A DNA stretch of 15,957 nt from the NCBI GenBank assembly GCA_000432895.1, contig FR889406.1:89441-105397 (forward strand), read 5' to 3'. Within the stretch, counting starts at the first letter, position 1. Every line of letters begins with the position of its first letter. The notes below the pieces were generated by a model that was given only the letters and a program-made list of their open reading frames with translations, ran no database searches and was not told the DNA's origin. Made by a program: the position numbers and the translations under genes. This document shows positions 1-5,907 of the stretch, piece by piece. This DNA comes from Firmicutes bacterium CAG:449. Lineage in GTDB: Bacteria > Bacillota_I > Bacilli_A > RFN20 > CAG-449.

Positions 1-79
1 ATGCTCCATCAGATTTACCACCTTGTAAAAGAGTCAATATAATTAATATTAATGAAATAATAACAAGTACAATTTCCAT
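1..79 (-). CDS. secG: SecG, preprotein translocase subunit (5' fragment)
   Basis: The first 26 codons of a small membrane protein run off the left edge of the window. The visible part has an almost wholly hydrophobic first segment (about residues 2-18) followed by the motif LLQGGKSDGA. This matches the LLQ-x-x-KS-x-G signature after TM1 of SecG, the small non-essential subunit that assists SecYE in protein export across the cytoplasmic membrane. The ATG at 79-77 is chosen because a GGAGG lies 5 nt upstream (85-89). An in-frame ATG at 91 would overlap that site and is less likely. The gene follows the opp operon with a 68-nt gap and probably has its own promoter. Identity is inferred from the short signature only; the second TM and the stop lie outside the window. 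Confidence 0.8.
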   Translation of the reverse strand, partial: MEIVLVIISLILIILTLLQGGKSDGA

Positions 80-110
80 AAATGCCTCCATAAGTCATAT
101 ATGCTATAAT

Positions 111-139
111 ATAATACACTATTTTTATAAGAAAGTAAA
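111..139 (-). promoter_or_regulatory. Candidate sigma-A promoter of secG
   Basis: On the minus strand, TTTACT (139-134, 4 of 6 to the -35 consensus) is followed after 17 nt by TATTAT (116-111, 5 of 6 to the -10 consensus). The start of transcription would lie about 25 nt before the secG start codon. The spacing is ideal, but the region is so AT-rich that -10-like hexamers are common. No convincing terminator separates oppF from this point, so read-through from the opp operon is also possible. Confidence 0.4.
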
Positions 140-147
140 AAAATATT

Positions 148-1464
148 TTAATTTAATTCATTTTTATATTTTTCAAGTTCTTCTGTATTGCATAAAACAA
201 AGTGTTTTAAAGATACTTCTTGAAAAATCGGCGCTTCTTTAGAATAATCATGATCTACTTGAGGATTATATCTTATTCTTTGACGTTTCTTTTCAAAACG
301 TGGATCAGGACGTGGAATTGCTGATAACAAAGACTTTGTATATGGATGCAATGGATGCGCAAATAATTCTTCTGAAGATGCCTCTTCTACAATTTTTCCA
401 AAATACATTACACAAATGCGATCACAAAAATACTTAACCACACTTAAATCATGAGCAATAAAAATAATTGATAAATTAAGTTCTTTTTTTAAATCATTTA
501 ACAAATTAATGATTTGCGCTCTAATTGAAACATCTAAAGCTGAAATTGGTTCATCACAAATCAAAAGTTTAGGATTCATAATTAACGCTCTAGCTATTCC
601 AATTCTTTGTCTTTGTCCTCCAGAAAATTCATGTGGATATCTAGAAGCATACTCAGGAATTAAACCTACTTTTTGTAATGCTTCAGCAACTTTTTTAGAA
701 TTTTCTTCTCGATTTCTAAAACCTTGAATTTGTAAACCTTCTTGAATAATATCTTCAACAGTCATACGTGGATCAAGTGAATCAACTGGATCTTGGAAAA
801 TCATTTGAATCTCATTTAAAAGTTTTCTATTAGTATGTTTTGAATCATATTTAGCCTTTGATATTTTCTTTTTTTGTTCTCTAATAATATCTTGTGCTTT
901 AGTAATTTTTTCTTCTTTTAAAACATCATAATATTCATTAATACGATCAATATTTTCTTGAGTTAAACCTTCTTGAGATAATTCTTTTTTTCTTTCATTT
1001 TCATTATCTTTTAAGAATTGTTTTAATCTAATTTTAGTATATTTAATTTCTTTTTCATTCCATCTAATACCAGCAGAAATTCGATAACCTTTATAATAAA
1101 TAGAACCAGAAGTAATATCATATAATTTCATAATTGATCTTCCAGTAGTGGTTTTTCCACATCCAGATTCACCAACTAATCCTAAACATTCACCTTCTTT
1201 TAAATCAAAAGAAATATTATTAACAGCTTTTAATTTTGATTTATTTAAGCCACTACCAAAGGTGAAAAATTGTTTCAAATGACGAACAGATAAAATAATT
1301 TTATTATCCACTAATTCTTGTTTAAATTTTACTTTAGATTTTTTTATAGGCGTATTATCTTTAAAATCAAATTCATGTGTCTTTTCTTTTTCTTCTTCAA
1401 TATCTCTTTGTTGAAGATGTTTAGAAAGACTTTCATCAATTATGATATCATCTTCTTCATTCAT
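148..1464 (-). CDS. oppF: Oligopeptide ABC transporter ATP-binding protein OppF (AmiF-type) with helical insertion
   Basis: This is one of the two ATPases that power peptide import through OppBC. All ABC motifs are present: Walker A GESGCGKT (98-105), Q-loop Q224 in FQDP, signature FSGGQRQ (280-286), Walker B LICDEP with D304/E305, and H-loop H338. The C-terminal region carries the usual HPLHPYTKSLL and IPRPDP motifs of the peptide-transporter family. At 438 residues it is well above the roughly 305-310 of typical OppF. The excess is an acidic N-terminal extension of about 55 residues and a Lys/Glu-rich, probably helical insertion of about 85 residues (131-215) between Walker A and the Q-loop. 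The cysteine-rich C-terminal motif of many OppF proteins is reduced to one Cys (C425), and the ending resembles streptococcal AmiF. The ATG overlaps the end of oppD by 8 nt, and its GGAGG lies inside oppD, implying translational coupling. It is the last gene of the operon. Confidence 0.93.
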   Translation of the reverse strand: MNEEDDIIIDESLSKHLQQRDIEEEKEKTHEFDFKDNTPIKKSKVKFKQELVDNKIILSVRHLKQFFTFGSGLNKSKLKAVNNISFDLKEGECLGLVGESGCGKTTTGRSIMKLYDITSGSIYYKGYRISAGIRWNEKEIKYTKIRLKQFLKDNENERKKELSQEGLTQENIDRINEYYDVLKEEKITKAQDIIREQKKKISKAKYDSKHTNRKLLNEIQMIFQDPVDSLDPRMTVEDIIQEGLQIQGFRNREENSKKVAEALQKVGLIPEYASRYPHEFSGGQRQRIGIARALIMNPKLLICDEPISALDVSIRAQIINLLNDLKKELNLSIIFIAHDLSVVKYFCDRICVMYFGKIVEEASSEELFAHPLHPYTKSLLSAIPRPDPRFEKKRQRIRYNPQVDHDYSKEAPIFQEVSLKHFVLCNTEELEKYKNELN

Positions 1465-2881
1465 TTATTTCACCTCCTAAAGATTTCTTTATTCTTTCTT
1501 TAACAATATCGGGCATTTCCACTTTTGGCGCTGATGGATGCAATAACCAAGTTGAAGCATAATGAGTTGGACTAACTTCAAAAAATGGGGGTTCTTCTTC
1601 GAAATCAATTTTTAAAGCATATTTACTTCTTAAACTAAATGCATCACCTTTAGGTGGATATACCATATCAGGTGGAGTCCCTGGAATAGATTCTAATTTT
1701 TCTTTAGAATCAACATCTGGGATAGAAGAAAGTAAAGCCCAAGTATACGGATGACGTGGATCATAGAAAATTTCTTCAGCCAAACCATATTCAACAATTT
1801 TTCCTGCATACATTACCGCTACACGATCAGCCATATTAGCAACAACACCTAAATCATGTGTAATAAAAATACATGATAAATTTCTTTCCGCTTTTAATTT
1901 ATTAATTAATTCAAGAATTTGTGATTGAATAGTTACATCTAAGGCGGTTGTTGGTTCATCACAAATCAAAATATCAGGATTTGCAGTTAAAGCAATAGCA
2001 ATAACAATTCTTTGTCTCATCCCTCCAGAAAATTCAAAAGGATATTGATTAAATCTTTTTTCTGGATAAGGTATACCAACTTCCTCCATAACTTTTAAAG
2101 CTTTTTGCTTAGCCTCTTTTTTTGATATTTTTAATTTAGAATGATAATCTTTTTTTAACTTCTTTATTTGCTCATCTTTATTAGGATCATTACTATTCTT
2201 TACTTTTTCAATATTTTCATTTAATTCTTCTAATAAAGATTTTTTATATAATTTAATATCATTATGAGCAATTTTTTTCTTTTTATTTAATTTTATTTTC
2301 AATAAACTAATATTGTTTTTAGTTTCATGTTTTATTTGTTTTCTTTTAAGAGTATATTCTTTTTTCAATAAAGCAATTTCCTTATTTGATAAAGAAGAAG
2401 ACTTTTCTATAAATTCCTGTTGCAAACTTTCTAAAGAGTTATTTAAAGCTTGTAAAGCATTTTTATAATCTACTAATTCTTGAGAAATTAATTCATCGTA
2501 TCTTCTTTTTAGCAAAGAAGAATTAATTAACATAGCTTCCGTAATTTGTTTACCAACTTTCATAATTGGATTAAGTGAAGATAATGGATCCTGGAAAATC
2601 ATACCAATTTTATGTCCTCTAATACGATGAAATTCTTCTTCAGAAATTTTTAACAAATCTTCACCTTCATAAAGAATTTTCCCACCTTCAATAATACTAT
2701 TGTTAGCAAGAATTCCCATAATTGCTTTTGAAGTAACTGATTTACCAGATCCAGATTCACCAACTATACATAAAGTTTCACCTTTATATAAATCAAAAGA
2801 AACACCTCGTACAGCTTTAACTTTTCCATGATCAGTTTTAAAAGAAATCTTCACATTTTGAACTTGTAAAATCTTTTCCAC
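1457..2881 (-). CDS. oppD: Oligopeptide ABC transporter ATP-binding protein OppD (AmiE-type) with coiled-coil insertion
   Basis: This is the second ATPase of the peptide importer. The visible motifs are Walker A GESGSGKS (41-48), Q-loop Q97 in IFQDP, signature FSGGMRQ (284-290), Walker B ILICDEP with D308/E309, and H-loop H342. The C-terminal IPGTPPD segment (399-405) marks the OppD branch. The protein has 474 residues against about 355 for the family. The excess is an uninterrupted Lys/Glu/Leu-rich stretch at about 125-255, between the Q-loop and the signature motif, that looks like an antiparallel coiled coil. The four Cys positions of the usual C-terminal motif are D413, S419, D426 and T444, so an Fe-S cluster there is not expected. 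Translation starts at a GTG in the TAGTG junction with oppC (1-nt overlap), with AAGGAAGTG upstream. Confidence 0.93.
   Translation of the reverse strand: MEKILQVQNVKISFKTDHGKVKAVRGVSFDLYKGETLCIVGESGSGKSVTSKAIMGILANNSIIEGGKILYEGEDLLKISEEEFHRIRGHKIGMIFQDPLSSLNPIMKVGKQITEAMLINSSLLKRRYDELISQELVDYKNALQALNNSLESLQQEFIEKSSSLSNKEIALLKKEYTLKRKQIKHETKNNISLLKIKLNKKKKIAHNDIKLYKKSLLEELNENIEKVKNSNDPNKDEQIKKLKKDYHSKLKISKKEAKQKALKVMEEVGIPYPEKRFNQYPFEFSGGMRQRIVIAIALTANPDILICDEPTTALDVTIQSQILELINKLKAERNLSCIFITHDLGVVANMADRVAVMYAGKIVEYGLAEEIFYDPRHPYTWALLSSIPDVDSKEKLESIPGTPPDMVYPPKGDAFSLRSKYALKIDFEEEPPFFEVSPTHYASTWLLHPSAPKVEMPDIVKERIKKSLGGEINE
1473..1477 (-). promoter_or_regulatory. Ribosome-binding site of oppF, encoded inside oppD
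   Basis: The GGAGG that precedes the oppF ATG by 8 nt is read in oppD as part of its Gly-Gly codons (residues 469-470). It fixes the oppF start at 1464 and implies that oppF is translated by ribosomes finishing oppD. Confidence 0.8.
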
Positions 2882-4803
2882 TATTCTTCACTTCCTTTCA
2901 ACGAAGGGTTAAAGGCATCTCTAAGCCCATTACCAAATAAATTAAATGAAATCATTAATAATGACATAAGCACTGAAGGGAAAACAATTAACATTGGATA
3001 AGAAGAAATAAACTTTTGATTATTAGCTAAAGTTACCCCAAAAGAAGGAGCACCAGTTAAACCAAATCCTAAATACGCAATAGAAGCTTCTGAAAAAATA
3101 ACACTAGGAATCATAAGTACTGAAGAAGTGATAATTGTTCCTAAAGCATTTGGCAAAATATGTTTAAAAATAAGTCTACCATCTTTTGCACCTAATGATC
3201 TTGAAGCTAAAATATATTCTCTTCTTTTAAAACGATAAAATTGAGTTCTTGTTGTCGCTGCTGTTGACATCCAGCCAGTAAAACACATTGCTAAAATAAA
3301 TGTTCCGAAATTACTTCCTAAATGTAAAATAAATAAAATTAACATCACCGTAAAAGGAATTCCACCTAAAATATCACAAAATCTTTCCATCGTTAAATCA
3401 ACAACACCGCCAAAATAACCACTTATAGCGCCCCAAACTAAGCCAAAGCTAAAGCAAATAACAAAGACTAAAAAACCAACAAGTAAAGATGTTCTAAGCC
3501 CAGAAAAAGACACTTTTAATAAATCTCTACCTGAATCATCACTACCAAATAAAAACATTGGCATAGTATCATAACCTAAATATTTATAGTTATAATATTC
3601 GCTTTGTAAAGTAACAACTTCAATTCCATACATCGATTTTTTAGTTTGTTTAATGACTTTTTCGACTGGACATTTTTCACTTAATTTTTTAAAAGAAGAT
3701 TCACCAATATCAAAATCATATTCACACCATCCATTAGCAATATATTTTTCCATATCAGTTTTTCCAATTCTATCATCTTCTCTTAAGCCATAGACATCTT
3801 CGTATTTATCATATCTAAAAGTACAATAAATAACTCTTGCTTTATAAACATTTTTATATCCATTACATTCCCAATACGATAATGAAGATGAAGTAGCTAG
3901 CATAGTTTTATTTGCATCAATAATTGATAAACTATTTAAATCATCTTTTATTGAATCATTATTAGAAGAAAAAACAGCTTTCTCAATTAATATTTGAGTT
4001 TTAGTAGAAGCATTATTTTTTAAAACAAAACTTACTCTCCCATTTTTAAACTGAGTTTTTTCTTCATCTTCACTTCCTTGTAATTTCTCTTTAATTAATG
4101 TTGATAGATTAATAGTATGTTCACCATAATTAGAAGAAAAATCAGTTAAAAAGAAACTATTATTATCATAAGAAAACATTAATGCATATTCACCTAAAAC
4201 ATAACCATCGTTAGTATCTTCATTCAATAAAGAATAAGTAAAATCAATATTGTAATTAATATTAAATAAATATTTCGATGATGAATATGTTTTATTTCCA
4301 CTATTTTCATCACTAGAAAAGCGAACATATCCACCATAAGCATATTCTCTTGGAACATTAATAAAATTTTCACCATCTTCAGTTTTACTAACTAAAGAAA
4401 TTGATCTTGCATTAGTATAACCATAAGGTAATTCATTATTAGCATCATAAGGCTTATTCTCCATTAAAGTTGTTCCATCCCAAAATCCTGTACCACTTGG
4501 AAACAATTTACTAGGAAGTAAAGCTTGATAAGGATATGTCGTATCAATATCTTGACTAACAACAAAAGGGACAATAATAGCTAAAAAAGTTAAAATACCA
4601 ATAATAACTCCACCCACAACAGAAGATTTATTTTTTCTAAATCTAATCATTGCATCTTTAAAAAATGTTGTTGGTTTGCTTTCTAATTTTACATCTTTAA
4701 TTTCTTTATCTTTTTGAACAAAAGTAAAATCATCTTCATTAAGAACAATCTTTTTTTGATTTCCATCATTATCGAGATAAGAAAAAACATTTTTATCTTC
4801 CAT
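2881..4803 (-). CDS. oppC: Oligopeptide ABC transporter permease OppC with large extracytoplasmic insertion
   Basis: This is the second channel subunit of the peptide importer. A basic N-terminus (RFRKNK, 54-59) precedes TM1 (about 62-83). The canonical permease domain resumes at FGSDDSGRDLL (419-429), with TM segments at about 437-462, 477-497, 500-518, 555-577 and 600-623. The EAA coupling loop lies around 528-558 (ASRSLGAKDG...HILPN). The C-terminus GNGLRDAFNPSLKG is typical. Family members are about 300 residues; this one is 640. The excess of about 325 residues lies between TM1 and the permease core, a loop that faces the outside in OppC/DppC proteins. It is Asn/Ser/Tyr-rich and has four Cys (313, 327, 360, 378). 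The ATG overlaps the oppB stop as TAATG, with a G-rich site (GGGGGCG) inside oppB. A role for the insertion in docking OppA is inference. Confidence 0.93.
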   Translation of the reverse strand: MEDKNVFSYLDNDGNQKKIVLNEDDFTFVQKDKEIKDVKLESKPTTFFKDAMIRFRKNKSSVVGGVIIGILTFLAIIVPFVVSQDIDTTYPYQALLPSKLFPSGTGFWDGTTLMENKPYDANNELPYGYTNARSISLVSKTEDGENFINVPREYAYGGYVRFSSDENSGNKTYSSSKYLFNINYNIDFTYSLLNEDTNDGYVLGEYALMFSYDNNSFFLTDFSSNYGEHTINLSTLIKEKLQGSEDEEKTQFKNGRVSFVLKNNASTKTQILIEKAVFSSNNDSIKDDLNSLSIIDANKTMLATSSSLSYWECNGYKNVYKARVIYCTFRYDKYEDVYGLREDDRIGKTDMEKYIANGWCEYDFDIGESSFKKLSEKCPVEKVIKQTKKSMYGIEVVTLQSEYYNYKYLGYDTMPMFLFGSDDSGRDLLKVSFSGLRTSLLVGFLVFVICFSFGLVWGAISGYFGGVVDLTMERFCDILGGIPFTVMLILFILHLGSNFGTFILAMCFTGWMSTAATTRTQFYRFKRREYILASRSLGAKDGRLIFKHILPNALGTIITSSVLMIPSVIFSEASIAYLGFGLTGAPSFGVTLANNQKFISSYPMLIVFPSVLMSLLMISFNLFGNGLRDAFNPSLKGSEE

Positions 4804-5840
4804 TATTTTTTCGCCCCCATTCTAATTCTTGGATCAATAAATCCATAAGATATATCAAGTAAAACTCCCGCAAGTAAACCAATTGTAGTAAATATAGCCA
4901 TATTAACAAAAACAATATTATAATCTTTAGCCGTTAAAGCATCGAGGAAAAGTCCACCAATACCAGGAATACTATATAATCTTTCAAGAATCATCGAACC
5001 ACCTAATATACCAATAAATTCCGCTAAAATAGATGGAACAATTGGTACCATTGCATTTCTTAAAGCATGACGAACAATTGCTTGTTTTTTTGTTAATCCT
5101 TTAGTTCTTGCAAGTAATAAATAATCACTAGACATGACCTCACATAGTTCAGCTCTAGTAAAACGACAATACCCACAAATGGAACCAAAAGATAATGACA
5201 TAACTGGAATAATATATCCAAGCACTCTAGTTTGAAGTGGAGCATCATCTACTGGCCATTGAGTAGGAAGCCAATTTAATGTATAACAAAATATTAATAA
5301 TAAAAACGTAATAATAACAAAACTTGGTATAGAAATAAATATCATAACTAATGTAGAAATAACATTATCAGTCATTTTATTCTTTTTTAATGCAGCTATT
5401 ATACCAAGCAAAACACCCAAAGGAACAGCGATAATAACTGAAAAAATATTAACTTTAATTGTATAAGGTAGTTTAATAGCAATAATACTAGCAACATCAA
5501 CATTTGGTTTTAAAGACACTGAAGTCCCCCAATCCCATCTTGTAAAAATAGCATTTAACCAATTGAAATATTGTTCCATTACTGGTTTTTGATAATAAAA
5601 ATGCATTTGTCCAGAAGGATCACGATATTTCCATAACAATTCACCATAATTAAAAGATTCTTGTGAAAAATCTACTAAATAACCTAAATTAACCTGCTTA
5701 GCATAATAAGTATAAACAGAAGCATCATCGCCTATTGGCTTTTCAAAAGGTAATAATTTAATTAATATAAAAGTCAAAGAAAGAATTATAAACATTGAAA
5801 CAAATGCTAATAATACTCTTTTCAAAACATACTTTACCAT
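4803..5840 (-). CDS. oppB: Oligopeptide ABC transporter permease OppB
   Basis: This is the first channel subunit of the peptide importer in the cytoplasmic membrane. The N-terminal MVKYVLKRVL followed by TM1 (about 7-30) is typical of OppB/DppB. Further TM segments lie at about 128-152, 160-187, 205-222, 265-287 and 308-332. The cytoplasmic EAA loop that contacts the ATPase spans about 231-268 (ARTKGLTKKQAIVRHALRNA). The C-terminal segment YSIPGIGGLF...DPRIR is conserved. At 345 residues it is slightly longer than the usual 306-320, with the extra in the external region after TM1 (about 31-125). The start is fixed by GGGGAGGG, whose last G is 3 nt from the ATG. A 67-nt gap with a strong hairpin separates it from oppA, and it overlaps oppC by 1 nt. 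Confidence 0.95.
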   Translation of the reverse strand: MVKYVLKRVLLAFVSMFIILSLTFILIKLLPFEKPIGDDASVYTYYAKQVNLGYLVDFSQESFNYGELLWKYRDPSGQMHFYYQKPVMEQYFNWLNAIFTRWDWGTSVSLKPNVDVASIIAIKLPYTIKVNIFSVIIAVPLGVLLGIIAALKKNKMTDNVISTLVMIFISIPSFVIITFLLLIFCYTLNWLPTQWPVDDAPLQTRVLGYIIPVMSLSFGSICGYCRFTRAELCEVMSSDYLLLARTKGLTKKQAIVRHALRNAMVPIVPSILAEFIGILGGSMILERLYSIPGIGGLFLDALTAKDYNIVFVNMAIFTTIGLLAGVLLDISYGFIDPRIRMGAKK

Positions 5841-5843
5841 TTT

Positions 5844-5869
5844 CCCTCCCCATTAGACAAAATAAGGGG
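5844..5869 (-). promoter_or_regulatory. oppB ribosome-binding site with a possible competing hairpin
   Basis: The site GGGGAGGG (5851-5844) precedes the oppB ATG. Its first four G can pair with CCCC at 5869-5866. The stem extends by UUA/UAA past one bulged U, with the 7-nt loop UUUUGUC. This structure uses bases that otherwise form the 3' arm of the large oppA-oppB hairpin, so the two foldings exclude each other. The ribosome-binding site is certain; the alternative fold is inferred from base pairing only. Confidence 0.5.
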
Positions 5870-5894
5870 CATCAAATTTGATGACCCTAATTTT
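5859..5894 (-). terminator. Large intercistronic hairpin between oppA and oppB (leaky terminator or mRNA stabiliser)
   Basis: An inverted repeat has 18-bp arms and only two mismatches, centred between 5876 and 5877. The inner arm is CATCAAA/TTTGATG, the middle AGGG/CCCT, the outer AAAAT/ATTTT. It begins 13 nt after the oppA stop. The U-rich sequence on the 3' side is mostly part of the stem and the tail (GUCUAAU) is poor, so termination is probably partial. In peptide-transport operons such a hairpin after the receptor gene usually allows much more receptor than channel to be made. That role is inferred here from position and structure. Confidence 0.7.
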
Positions 5895-5907
5895 ATTATG
5901 TATTTAA

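Noticed and set aside
138..175. A possible terminator after oppF with AAAAATAT/ATATTTTT arms and a U run
   Set aside because: The 8-bp stem contains only A-U pairs, has a 19-nt loop and its 5' arm lies inside oppF. It is unlikely to be stable.
509..727. Open frames on the plus strand inside oppF, and similar ones inside rpoB and at the oppF-oppD junction
   Set aside because: They lie opposite highly conserved minus-strand coding sequence, have no ribosome-binding sites and no recognisable product.
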